A DNA stretch of 64,000 nucleotides from Hanleya hanleyi (taxonomy: Eukaryota; Mollusca; Polyplacophora; Lepidopleurida; Hanleyidae), in NCBI GenBank assembly GCA_036873755.1, contig JAVTVY010016047.1:1-64000 (forward strand), written 5' to 3'. This document shows, in pieces, positions 13,200-25,048 of the stretch. A program made the translations under genes and the position numbers. How positions within the stretch are numbered: the stretch's first letter is position 1; every line of letters begins with the position of its first letter. Under the pieces are notes generated by a model. The model did no database searches. It was not told where the DNA came from and saw nothing but the letters and a program-made list of their open reading frames with translations.

Positions 13200-13720
13200 A
13201 CAACAATCGAATGATCATTTTTGGTACGACAAATAGCATCAATTCCAAATCTGAATGAAATGGAAAACAAAACACAGCATGGTCTCCTGCAGTGCACAGT
13301 TTTTCATGATAACAGCAAGACATAATGATGTTCTTTGCATAGAAAGCTCATTACTGACCATGCAGTATTCTTCTTCCAAATTACTTTTCAAACCTTTTTT
13401 CTAGAGTGTGACTTTAGTCATTGCGGTTAAGCTTTTGACCATCATGGAGATGCGAAGCACATGATATCAAAAAAGGCCCCTAGTGCCGGGTTAATGCCCC
13501 GAGTGCCGGGTTAGTGCCCCTAGTGCCGGGTTAATGCCCCTAGTGCCGGGTTAGGCCCTAGTGCTGGGTTAAGGCCCTAGCGCCGGGTTAATGCCCCTAG
13601 TGCCGGGCTAAGACCCTAATGCCGGGTTATAAGGCCCTAGTGCAGGGTCAACCGAATTTAGGCACAAGTTACGAAACGTAGCGCCAAAGTTCTTGCACGA
13701 TCGTAATTTAATTGTCATCA
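13200..13720 (-). mobile_element. Family R fragment, copy B (minus strand), carrying a minisatellite
   Basis: The 'gcaagacataatgatgttctttg' block near 13310 and the 'ggcacaagttacgaaacgtagcgcc' block near 13661 correspond to 2785-2805 and 2990-3015 of copy A in the same order and orientation. Between them, where other copies hold one ggcccctat-ccgggttaa motif, this copy holds a tandem array (13475-13651). Only the last reverse transcriptase codons remain, near 13690. Confidence 0.65.
13475..13651. repeat. Minisatellite, about 20 bp x 9
   Basis: The array reads as nine units of 18-21 bases with the consensus TGCCCCTAGTGCCGGGTTAA. Some units have lost 'tg' at the start, some carry gccct for gcccct, and the last two are the most diverged. 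It lies inside a family R copy at the position of a single-copy motif found in the other copies. Confidence 0.9.
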
Positions 13721-14268
13721 ATGTCCGATAATGATCAAAAATTTGAAAAATTGAGCTATGGGGTATATCGCAAACCGAATTTTTGCAACGAAAATATAAA
13801 CCTCAGCTTTTCTGGACATGTAAATATGCGACCGAACTATGGGCTCTCGTCCAAGTCGGGATACACTGTAGGTGAAACAAATATCAACAACATAATGACA
13901 GTTGTCAACACGGACAAAACTCCTTAGAGATCAAAATGTTCTCTTGCATCTGATTGTATTGATTAAATATTGTATATACTCACACAGCAGTAAGAAAAAG
14001 CTTCCGTCTTGGGACGCAATTCTGGATCTGTTGATCAAAATATTTATATAAATATAGCTACCAAAACAATGCAATTAGTGCCTTTGAAGGGCAGATCACT
14101 GGTTCGGTATCGTATTGTGAAAAACAGCTGTGTACTGTGCAACAAATTTATTTTCGTACGAGGGATTTTGGTGTAACATACTGAGATAAATCTGTTGCCC
14201 ATACGGATTGTGTAAACAAAGTGTTTGTTAAATATGCGGTGCATAATGGATATATAATAGGGCGTTAG

Positions 14269-14880
14269 TTTTATGATATCATGAGTATTATGTTGGCGTC
14301 AACCTGTATGATATCGTGGAATACTGACCTCATTTTACGTCTCGATTATTATGATGAAATGACCCTTTTCATACTATGTGCACAATAGTGTAATGATCTC
14401 GTTTGATATCATGAATATATTGCTGTAATTACTCAGTATATCATGCGTATAAAAAACTTGTAAGATATCATGAATATAAAGGGAATGATTAAGACATTTT
14501 ATTATACAGCTATGTCTTTTGATCCAATCAAATCAGTTCAATCACACCACGTGTCCGTACAGTACCCAAAGTCATATTGGATCCCACAGTGCCGTATTGA
14601 ATTCATATTGTACGCTTTCTAAGGGAGTGATGAAAACCCGTATTGGCGTCGAGTCCAATACGGGTTTTCATCACAACCTGGACGAGCACATCCATATTGT
14701 ACAAAACACTTATTATATTATAATAACCTAATAGTAACTACCTCGTATGATATCAAGAGTAATTTAGTATACTGAAGTCATTTCACATAACGATGATAGT
14801 GATGTTGATAATGGCATGTTATGAAATCATGAGTGAATTGATGTAATGTAATGTTGGGATATCATGAATAAACTGATTGA
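14269..14880. repeat. Cluster of dispersed GATATCATGA motifs
   Basis: Seven close variants of TGATATCATGAAT occur in the same orientation at about 14273, 14313, 14404, 14464, 14750, 14823 and 14858. Several are followed by AT-rich runs such as 'atattg' or 'taaactg'. Spacing is irregular (about 35-290 bases), so this is not a simple tandem array. The largest gap holds the hairpin at 14627-14674. Confidence 0.6.
14627..14674. repeat. Perfect 20-bp inverted repeat (hairpin, 8-base loop)
   Basis: The left arm GTGATGAAAACCCGTATTGG (14627-14646) is exactly the inverse of 14655-14674, with loop cgtcgagt. The stem has no mismatch and does not extend outward. Such perfection in otherwise decayed DNA suggests a recent origin. 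It could be a foldback remnant, a cruciform-prone site or a small-RNA-like stem; nothing distinguishes these here. Confidence 0.9.
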
Positions 14881-16179
14881 AATATGTATGGGTATGTTTC
14901 GAATAATATCTGGCGATTGATCATTTTCTATCGATTAGGTAATGCTGATCAGTTTCGTTTACAATTGATGGACAGAATGTGAGGTAAATGACGACTGCAT
15001 CACAAATCTGTTGAATCCCAATCTCTCGTTTGTTTTCTTCTGGTGATTCACGACTGTCAATGGCGAATGCCGGAAGAAACATCACCCCGCAAATCTGTCA
15101 GAACCATTATTTGTCCCGGGGAGACATTCCTAATAACCAGAAATTAATCTTTCCATACTTGTTACCTCCCTGATGGACATGGTGTCATCCATTATATGTA
15201 TCTAGGCAACTCAAAGACTCCAATAACCAGCCTGCCCTTCACACCTGTGGTCGATTTACTGTTACTGTCGATAAACGTAGATATACCTCATCCTACGGAA
15301 AGAGCTTGTGTCCAGAACATGATGGCTGATGATCATTCTGTCACAGATTCCCACGACGCATATATCCTGTGATCCATTTGTGTGAATCAGTTAGTTTAGC
15401 ATTGAAATGACATCCCGCGAATGACGTTGTGCAACTATAAATTTAAGTTCGATTGGTATTATGGATTCCATGACTTTCGCGATGAATTTAGCGTTTTTGC
15501 GATGCATGGTGACCACGATGAATCATCTTACAACATGCCACAAGGTTCAAAAGGTTCCTACTCTATAATTTACTTCACGCACGTTTCGTGACAAAGGAAT
15601 GTTGTGATTTTGTAACGCCCTTTCTTGTGATATTTGGAGATCTTGTGGCAAAGTAAAACGACACAGATTGATCTGTTTTCGGGTAATAATGCACAAATAG
15701 CTATTTTATCATCATCCTCTGGCATCATTTGCTTCTGTTGTAGGCTCCCAGACGTTTTCAACTTCGTGACAGATTATATTATTTACTCCAAACTGCCTTG
15801 GTCAGCGCGTGAACGAGAATATATTTCACTCTGCGTTTTCTCACGCCCCAAGTCTCGTTAGGTTTAGGAACCCTAAAATGCCGTGAAGAGAAACGTTCCA
15901 TGCGGCGTCCCAAACACAGTAATCGTCCATTATAAAAATCCGCTTCCATAAATGAAAGACATTCAGTAGACACGACCAGTCCATAATAATTATCACATAG
16001 ATTATCAAGATTCCTGATTCGTATGAAGGCTAATACAAAGTACGTGGCACGTTTTTTGTGAGGATTTGTCTCAACTGAGGTGCAGTTGAAGTGCTCAAAA
16101 TGAAACAGTACCAAAATATTCTAATTGGAATAAGCCTTTCAACATTTTGTATAAACATGATTCTCCTGTAACAGAGTCG
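14881..16179. other. Unrecognised intergenic DNA
   Basis: The open frames at 15634-16114 overlap on both strands and show no recognisable domain. I identify no repeat or RNA gene. Confidence 0.4.
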
Positions 16180-16613
16180 TTAACCCTACCAGATCCAGTT
16201 AGCGGGCATTTTGGGTCCTTACAAAAGCCAATTTGCATAACCCTACGAGCAGAGAATCATGGGTAAATTTAAAGTGGTGTCCAAGTGGGTGCCAGAAAGT
16301 ATTTTACCAAAATTGCTAGGAAAAGTCCGCAAAAACTAGTTTATTTCCCATCAGATTATTATTTACTATTTTATCATTTAGCGTCTAATAAAACTTCCAA
16401 AAAATCTAACCGAAAATTTGTCCAAAATTGCCTCCTTTGAAAATGACGTCATCAAAGCGGTCATGTTGTATTATTTACAGTTTCCCGTATAACGCGGTCC
16501 AAAAGTATAGTGTGGTAAGTTTCAGTCCAAGGGATAAAATATATTTCAGGGCGGAGCGAAACGTATCCCACAGGAAGGTACAGCTCCCAAAAGTCCAGGT
16601 CAATTAGGGTTAA
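16180..16613 (+). mobile_element. M element, both TTAA ends, internally deleted (434 bp)
   Basis: It starts TTAA-CCCTACCAGATCCAG and ends with the inverse family end plus TTAA (16610-16613). The left block 'ccaaactttctg...gataaact' is missing, so the copy is shorter than the usual 570 bp. It retains an octamer-like aatttgcat near 16230 and one exact TGACGTCA at 16444-16451. The two flanking TTAA tetramers are intact. Confidence 0.9.
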
Positions 16614-18771
16614 GTATTGTTTCAAAATCGTTGATTGTTTATGCAACACCACCTATATATCTCTGTACTTATATGAAAATCTACCATGACTGGAATGCGC
16701 CTTACACAAAAAATATTCACTGCTTCAATTTTTAGTTATTTACAGCGCCGTCTATCTCGCTGTATCTGTTCTCAAATCAGTTGAAGATCAAAGCCAGAAC
16801 TCGTTATGGTTGATTATCATCAGTTTACTGCATAACATACGTGTTTTCACTTAAACACACTACTTCCGTTCCCTGCTATTCCTGAATAATGACAGACGTA
16901 ACTGATTTTAATTATGTCTGCAAATTAACTCCTTGTTTTCGCAACTAGTCTTCTTCAACATATCTGTTCTGTCTACACGAATAGTTCACTATTAACTCTG
17001 CACTTATTATAGTTGCCCAACACGCTGAATTGATATTTGACTAGAATACAACCAGATGTTTTACTCCATTTACTTGATATGGGTTCCAGTGTCGCTAGTT
17101 AGGCAGGTTAGTTGGTCGATTGGCAAGTGGCGTTCTCCAGCTTTTCTTCTGGCCACAATGCTGACGGTTAAACCTTGTCAAAAAAAATTCGGCACCATGC
17201 AAGACCCTTCTTGTGTTAAATGATTCAACCATTGCACACAACCACCATGGTCAAATAGAATGGCAACCAGCCTTTAAAATGATAGTGATTATCCAAATTA
17301 CAAAGTGATAACGTGCCATTAAAACGCGTAAAAATAGTCAGTGGACGATGGTTTGATCGCTGCATTCGAAATTGACCACTCAGTTATGATATGTATCGTT
17401 CCGAATGAACGGACAGTATATCAGACATAGACTGGTCTGACAGAGAATGACCGAGAAGATGGATCCATAGTGTCTCGAGCCAGTTCTCGTTGATGAAGTG
17501 TTCTTATCGAACATACCTAATGGTCTAATACCATAATTATCCTATTAGTTCTGCCCTGAATGGGTTGATGTTGTTCGTATTCGGCCAAGACCCATTGTAA
17601 CTATCTGTCTGATCGGGAATTTATATTAAATATGAAACCGTAGATCTACTATTGATTCATCTGACAGTTTCACACAACGCTGGGTCTGTTCCGGAAAGAT
17701 TCCGATTTATTGCCAGACTTAGACAGCCAGATAAAGCTATAACCTATAAGGTGTAACGTATTGTACACATTTGATAACCTCGTTGTGCTACTGCATTAAA
17801 ATTATATTCAGGTTTCTAGTTTTGTTCTTCCTTCGGCAATTTTTATCATCTTTTTTCCATCCATCTTCGAATGAATTATAATTACTAAGCGCATATTGGG
17901 CTCAGCTTGAAAACGTTCTTCATAAACGTTATCCCGTTTACTTATATATCCTGAATCTTATTTGGCTGCCATTAAATTTTGGCAGAACATGCTGGTGGAC
18001 CCGGGTCATGATATTCACCACATGTACAAAATCAGTTGACCAAAATGTTAACACGAATATATGGGAATATAATATGGTCATCTCAAGTCTCACGTCACCG
18101 TTTCTAAGTCGGGGATACTTCCTGACAAAATTCTACACCCCCCCCCCCCCCTTATTTGGGATTGCTGCGGTTTGTTCGAGTTTTATCTTGCATATTTAAT
18201 TTCCATTTCTTTCACCGATAGAGTCGACTCGCGCAATGAAAAAGAACCCATCTGTGATGCGATTTATAGAATATTTGGCCTGTGGTTGAGTTCATCATCT
18301 GATTTCAAAGGTACCGTGGACAACCGCACATGTTACACTGATTCGCTTCTATGTGTTTCCAATGTCTTTTTGTTATGCAGTAACACTATTCCCATGGTCC
18401 TTTCATGATCTAATTATAGTGTAGACGATTTCACAAAAAAAACAACTGCCATTATTTAACCTCTAATCATAGCAGGATAGGTCTTTGACCTCACATGTCC
18501 TAACATAAACATCTGTGATAAAGACTTAATTTCATGTTTACCCTGCCAATTTGAATAACTGGACAGATACTGACATTTTCAGGGTTGCTCACCGGAAATT
18601 AATATGTGTACACGTATTTAACCGTCAGCAAAACATTCTAAAAATACCAGTCGAGCAAGTCTACGACCGATGTGGGACGAGTTTGAGCTGCCTTGAATAT
18701 GCATGCATAAGGGCTCCAATAAACGAGTGACAAGGATATTATGAAGTCAGGCACATGTAGATCTTCACCGG
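16614..18771. other. Unrecognised intergenic DNA with a poly-C tract
   Basis: No gene or repeat family was recognised. A run of 14 C lies at 18138-18151. Confidence 0.4.
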
Positions 18772-20041
18772 TTGGTTCGGAGATCCATTCATTTCATTTT
18801 GCTACAATCACAACTTTTGTTTCATATTGAATCTCCTTTAGAACGTTGGAGAATTATACTAGCACTGCAATATATCACAAAATTGCGATCTAATCGATCG
18901 AATCCTGTATATAACTGTGTTTTCAACCCTCAATACGTGGATTTGTATTTAAAGAAACCCTCCATTATTCCACCTCTTGAAATTCGTATGAAACCACACA
19001 TTGTAGCAGCTGATATTAAGCTTAGTAAAATTTTACCTAACAAGCTCTTACCAGTTTTACCATGGCAGTTAGCCAGACCAGAGGCAAATATTACAATGCC
19101 GGACTATAAAAAGGCTGACACGAGAATTTGATTTATTGAGAGAGAAATACAGATCGCATCAAGCTATTAATAAAGATGGTTCTAAAGATACTGAGAGAGT
19201 AGCGTGTGCTACCATCTCTAGTTCCAAAACTAAAACCCGTCGACTTCCAGGCAAAAGCTCTATTGTCAGCTTTAGAAGTTATTGGGTCTACTATATGAGG
19301 AAAATCTGTCATATTCTCAGATTCACTGTCATGCATTGAATTGATTAAGAGTGGAACTTCAACTCATCACACACTCATCTTGAACATTCTACATTTATAT
19401 GATCGTAGATTTCATCAACATACTGGTGTTGTGTTTTGTTGGTTGCGTTGGCATCAAAGGAAATACTGAAGCTGATGAAATGGCTAAGGCAGCCCTAGAT
19501 AATGAGGTTGATCCTGTTGGAATCCCGTTATAGAGAGTTCAGACCATCTGTCTGTGCTTATGTGAGGCAGCTGTTTTCATCTTTAATGAAGTTGTGTATA
19601 ATAACAAACTTCATGAGTTCCAAAGAACTGTACGATATACTCACATGAGCAGCCGGAAACGTTTTGATCAAGCCATGATCAGGCGATGTAGAATCGGTCA
19701 TACGCAATTAACTCACGAACATTTACTAAAAAAAAAAACCAATCCCAAGGTGTATTCCATGCCACGAAGATCTTACAGTGAAACATTTTCTGATCGACTC
19801 TATAAATTTCAAGATTGTCAGATATTGTTTTTATCAAGCGGCTTCTTGGGAATATATTTCTAGTCGGATAAAAGAAGACTGTATTTTAGGTTATTTGTAT
19901 AAATTTTAATGTATGTACATGTTTTTGGTGTGTTTTTGTTGATTACTTATGGGTTACTGGGTTATTAGCTTGTTTTTGTTGGAATACTTAGAATTGTATT
20001 TGATCGTCGCTGTATTGCTGATCACGACGTTAAACCGTAAT
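18772..20041 (+). pseudogene. RNase-H-containing LINE, 3' part with UTR
   Basis: The first frame (18772-19131) gives the linker between reverse transcriptase and RNase H ('NPVYNCVFNPQYVDLY', 'KPSIIPPLEIRM', 'MPDYKKADT'). A frame change then leads to RNase H text: KDGSKDTERVAC near 19170, FSDSLSCIELIKSG near 19315, and VGIKGNTEADEMAKAAL near 19450. Three of the usual acidic catalytic positions are visible. Then follow RCRIGHTQLTHEHLL (about 19687) and CIPCHEDLTVKHFL, the C-terminal Cys/His tail. The 3' UTR ends 'attgctgatcacgacgttaa' near 20032. Several frameshifts make it inactive. This is an I-superfamily LINE, perhaps of the Nimb type seen in snails (inference). Confidence 0.85.
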
Positions 20042-21300
20042 TCTCTCGCTTTCACGATTGAACAGCGAGTAGTCTTATAAAAAGACCAGGAATATCGCGA
20101 AATAATGGTGAAAACGGTAAAAATGCCCCACGATTTAGTTTTGAGTTTGTAGACTTCTTGTGAACTAGGTTCACAGACCCATCGCCTGAAGTGGAGAAAT
20201 ATGATGCGTTACGTGCGAACATACCCCACTTTCGTACACACCCTTTCTTGCATATGCAATCCCTTGAACGCATTCCATTTATAGCAGAAGATAAGGCCAT
20301 ACCAGGCAGACTTACATAATTTCATAACGTTCTTAGCTACAGAAACAAACGGGCATATCACAATCTATACGTTGACTTCGAATAATTGTTTCCTTAGATA
20401 AGTTTAGAAAATATTACGTCTATGTTGATTCATACAGGAAGATTAACTGTAACCAAAGTTCTCTGAGCACAAGTTGGATTTAATCACGTGACAGCAGATT
20501 AACATTGCACGAGGGCTCTATCGTCTCTTTTTCACGGAAAGTTGAGATCGTTCTCAGCCTTTTCATGGTAAATTCGCTACCATGCGACCTACACTTGTGC
20601 AACTCCCGAATGTCACCCGATGATAACAGCCTATACATGATGCACCCAAATAAAGATATAGGTGAGCGGCATCCTATACCATTTGAATATCTCTTTTATT
20701 TATTAAAGGTGAGAAAAATCGAGCGATTAAGGTGGTCATTTCTTTAATTTACGTCTTGAAATCTTTTATGAGCATCCGTTATTACTCTGATATATTTAAT
20801 GTTTGGGAGTCGAATTACCTGACATTGCCTCACTTCCATCTGAACGGAGGGGGGATGATTTGCTCTAAGATAAACCTCATGTATTATTTTTACATCTGAA
20901 ACAGCTGTTCTAAGGTTCCAAGTTAACAGCAACAAGCCTTTGGTAAAATAATCTATGATGATAATTGCGATGGCTAATTTGACGCTCCATATGTAACAGA
21001 TACGATGTATTACCTTCTGAAATGATTAATATAACAGAAGATCTGACATGAATCGTGATGGAGTGCCTGGTAATGATCAGATGATAGTGACGTTGCTGGT
21101 ATTCATGATATATTCCACAGGCAGCGCAGGATTTGGTAAGGTCCTGGGGCCTCACTCATGAAACAAAATCTAGAGTGAAATTTGTGTTGCACAGTCCTGA
21201 AGAACTATAATATGAATTCTTTCTCAAATTGTGATTATTTTGGTAAGAGTGAGTGAGTTGGGATTTATTTTCGCGTTCAGCCGTATCTCAACCGACGAGA
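20042..21300. other. Unrecognised DNA inside duplication copy 1
   Basis: No gene is recognised. Near 21247 the phrase 'gagtgagtgagttgggattt' resembles a SINE tail in inverse orientation but is too short to assign. Confidence 0.4.
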
Positions 21301-21309
21301 TAACTAACT

Positions 21310-21560
21310 ATAGACCCGACCACATGCACATGTATATACACCCGTGTAAATTTGCACACAGCACAAATAAAATACACGTGTGCAAACTCAGCATGTGAAC
21401 GCAACAGCGCACGTGTGTATATTTGCATGGAGAGTAAATTTACGTCTGGTCCGAAGGTTGTACAAAAGTATATTTACACATGCGTAAATTTGTATTATAT
21501 AAAAATCTGGTCGTGTGAACGCAAAGCAATTATGCACACGATGTATTTGGAGAAAAACAG
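21310..21560. repeat. Cluster of related CACGTGTGCAAA / GTGTGAACGCAA motifs
   Basis: Variants of 'gtgtaaatttgcacac', 'acacgtgtgcaaac', 'gcacgtgtgtatatttgcat' and 'acacatgcgtaaatttgt' follow each other in both orientations, and 'tgtgaacgcaa' occurs twice. A further pair lies at 21925-21960. This may be the decayed body of a foldback element. Part of it (21377-21560) is repeated at 23557-23700. Confidence 0.45.
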
Positions 21561-23171
21561 AGATAATACTGTTCAATCAGTTGTGAATAAAACGTGTTCA
21601 GTGAATCATTTATGCTCCATATCCCCATAAATTAATGCCCCCAAACAAAAATATTCGTTGTGGCATAACAAATTTGGCCTTATTAGTTTTTGGACCTCTG
21701 GTCTCCAACTATAACATCAACATGCTCTATTGGACTCGCAAGAGTAAGATGCCTGTGAAATTTGATGAAGGTAACTTGGGTCATTGTGCATAAAATACTT
21801 ATTTCCGTTTAATCCATGGTGACCTAGACGTTTCAACTATGGACTGAGAGATTCGATTATGACGTGAATCTAGATAATTATACTTATATCTTGTTATACC
21901 GATGTGAACTCTTAGGAAATTATACATTTGCACACATGTAAATATGCACACGTTCAAACAAACACACAATTGAAATGCCATCATATCATGTATTTTGCGA
22001 TACATACTGAAGTATTAGAGTTCAAATAAGCGTGGCTTGATTTTTACAGCAAAATGTGTCTGTCTGGCCTATGCATGTAACGGCTCACATGGGTCAGTGA
22101 AGGGGAACATTGTCGTGCTCGGGCGCTGGTTGGTTAAACTGAGGTACATGTATGAGATATACACTCACTGAAGAGAATACCACGAGAGGTGATGAAGTGT
22201 ACGAGATTCTGCAAGTCTAGAATATAATTACATATGTTCTTCTGAACGTATATCAGAATGGGAGAAAATATTTATCAATAACGATATTCAAATGGTTAAA
22301 TCGCGTGGCATTTGTGACTAAACATCTAGACACTGAATATTTCGGCAAAGTAACAGTTGTCATCGTGTGTTGACGGACTGGATGGTGTCACTCGATCCAA
22401 TCAAACATTATTACACCGAGCGCGCAGTGACACTGCTGTGCATTCATATAAGAGACACAACATGTGTTTGTTTAGATAGAAGAATACACGTTTTGCATCT
22501 TCCACTTTCGCGCTATCGTTATCATCGGAAACCTGCCGTAATCTTTAGTATTTGTCCCTTTTCTGTCCCGTTTACATCCGATTTCAGCTAGATACATTTA
22601 GTTTCTGTCAGGTGTCGCATTTATTTCTGATCCGAGGTAAACTACGCATGTGACAGGTTTCCTTTGTTCTCCGCCAGGTTTCTGTCAAGTGAATCAAACC
22701 ATAATTTGTCGTAAACCGACTGAAACTAACTAAAATAAACATTCATTCCAGATACCGCCTTGAACCTAAGTTGTTTGTTATCAGACTAATTCTGGTTTCA
22801 GTCACATAGCCTGGAAACGAATGAAATTAATGGATCCTGAATTTCACTCTCTGGATCAAACAACAGAGTACTACCGTGTACTTGCGATTGATCCTGTTAC
22901 AACATATTGTTGCAATTTGATATTCTGCCATTTTGCTCAAACGAAAACGTAGTTATTAATAAAGAAACGATATTTTAACATTGTTACTTTATAAAAGAAT
23001 CGCCTCAATGACAGACACAAATGTGTAACTGTTTGCCACTGTAAATAGGCTTTGCTTTAATTAATCCTCTTAACTTGCTGAGTTGGGGTTGTACTTTTAT
23101 ATCTGTATTCGAAACAATGATGTGTAATTATTTTCAGCTATGAAGATATAATAAAATTCATTACAATTCTA

Positions 23172-23556
23172 TGTGGTTCGGAGATCCATTCGTTTGATTT
23201 TTCTATAATAGCTACTTTTGTTTCATATTGAATCTCCTTCAGAACTGCAATTTATCACCAAATTGCTATCTAATAGCTCAAATCCTGTATAAACTGTGTT
23301 TTCAACTCTCAATGCGTGGATTTGTATTTAAAGAAACCCTCCATTATTCCACCTCTTCAAATTCGTATGAAATCACACATTGTAGCAGCTGATATAAAGC
23401 TTAGTCAAATTTTACCTAATAAGCTCTTACCAGTTTAACCACGGCAGTTAGCCAGACTAGAGGTACATGTAGATATTACAGATGGTTCTAAAGATACTGA
23501 GAGAGAAAACCCGTCAACTTCCAGGCAAAAGCTCTATTGTCAGGTTTAGAAGCCAT
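23172..23556 (+). pseudogene. Second, shortened copy of the RNase-H LINE fragment
   Basis: It matches 18776-19280 with small internal deletions (for example the segment coding 'WRIILALQY' is partly lost). The RNase H start is fused to unrelated sequence at about 23556. Stops and frameshifts make it inactive. Confidence 0.8.
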
Positions 23557-25035
23557 TGAGTGTGCAAACTCAGCATGTGAACGCAACTGCGCACGTGTGT
23601 ATATTTGCATGGAGGATAATTCGCACTATATACAAATCTGGACATGTGAACGCAAAGCAATTATGCACACGATGTATTTGGAGAAAAACAGAGATAATAC
23701 TGTTCAATCAGTTGTGAGCTTATGATATGATCATTTATGCTCCATATCCCCATAAATTAATGCCGTCAAACAAAAATATATTTTGTTGACATGAAACATT
23801 TGACAGAATTAGTTTTTGGGTCAGGACAGTATTTGACCACTGGTGTTGTGACTATAATATCAACATGCTCTATTGGACTCGCAAGAGTAAGATACCTGTG
23901 CAATTTGATGAAGGTAACTTGGGTTATTGTGCATAAAATGCGTATTTCCGTTTAATCCATGATGACCATTATGGCGTGCCTCAACTTGGATTATGTCAGT
24001 TAGAAATAATCTTTCACGTTTTCGTGGCCAGTGACCTTGGCCTTTTAACGTCAACACAAAGTCTCTCTAAATCTTTTTGATTTTCTCGAGTTAGGTGCTC
24101 GACAGCTACATGACTCCATAGCTATCCTGGCGACATTTGAGAGAAATCTGTGAATTTGTTAAAAAGCTGAGGAACTCAACAACGAAAGTCGGGAGGAGAA
24201 GGACGAGAATTGAGGAGAATGTGCTCTTCATGAGGCACTGCCAGCTATAGTTGACATAGGCCAATTATAAAAGCATGCTCTGAAGTTTGAAATATTCACC
24301 ATTCCTGTTTTATGTGAGAAGATGGTTTTGCGGCCTAGACACGTATCACTGACAAAAATTCAATGTTGTCGTTTGGAAAATAGACGTCTTCGGAGCCCAA
24401 CATGCCTAATGTGTAGAAATACGAAGAATATTTTCTGTCAAAGTTGATATTTCGCTCAAAATAATTTGTCCGCGGGAGTTTAACCTAAAATCGGACGGTC
24501 GCATTTTGAATATATTTATTCAAGTGCGTGGCATTGGAGACTAAACGTCCAGACACTGAATAATTCGGAAAAGTAAGCGTTGTACATCGTTTGTTGACGA
24601 ATCGGAGGATGGTGTCACTCCATCCAATCAAACATTATTACACCGAGACACTACATGTGTTTGTTTAGATAGAACAATACACGTTTTGCATCTTTCACCT
24701 TTCTGAGCTATAGTTATCATCGGAAACATGCCGTAATCTTTAGTATTTGTCCCTTTTCTGCCCCGTTTACATCCGATTTCAGCTAGATACTATAAGTTTC
24801 TGTCAGTTGTCGCATTTGTTTCTGGTCCGACGTAAATTACGCGTGGGAAAATTTCCTTTGTTCTCCGCCAGGTTTCTGTCAAGTGAACCAAACCATAATC
24901 TGACGTAAACTCACTGAAACAGACTGAAACTAACTAAAATAAACATTAATTACAGATACCGCCTTGAACCATGTTTTTTTGTTATCAGACTAATTCTGGT
25001 TTCAGTCACATAGCCTGAATAAGTTAGAAACTAAT

Positions 25036-25048
25036 GCCCCCCCCCCCC
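25036..25048. repeat. Poly-C tract
   Basis: A run of 13 C sits in copy 2 of duplication A, followed by 'aattccactccctgg'. Copy 1 has 'aatttcactctctgg' after 'ggatcctg' at the matching place (about 22840), so the tract arose after duplication or was lost from copy 1. Confidence 0.6.

Larger units (their letters stand above)
18772..23171. repeat. Tandem duplication A, copy 1 (about 4.4 kb)
   Basis: The block from 'ggttcggagatccatt' (about 18776) to 'cattacaattctatgtgg' (about 23175) recurs as 23172-25700. Matching segments include the LINE part, 21377-21790 with 23550-23960, 22300-22980 with 24530-25440, and 23040-23170 with 25560-25690. Copy 1 contains 19280-21376, which copy 2 lacks. Confidence 0.8.

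Noticed and set aside
13475..13651. CRISPR-like array
   Set aside because: Units of 18-21 bases follow each other with no spacers, in a eukaryotic repeat context. It is a minisatellite.
18138..18151. Poly-C tract as an M element
   Set aside because: The surrounding sequence lacks the M family blocks, so it is listed only as a homopolymer.
19136..19339. Overlapping frames on both strands as two genes
   Set aside because: The plus frame is part of the LINE RNase H reading and the minus frame is its shadow.
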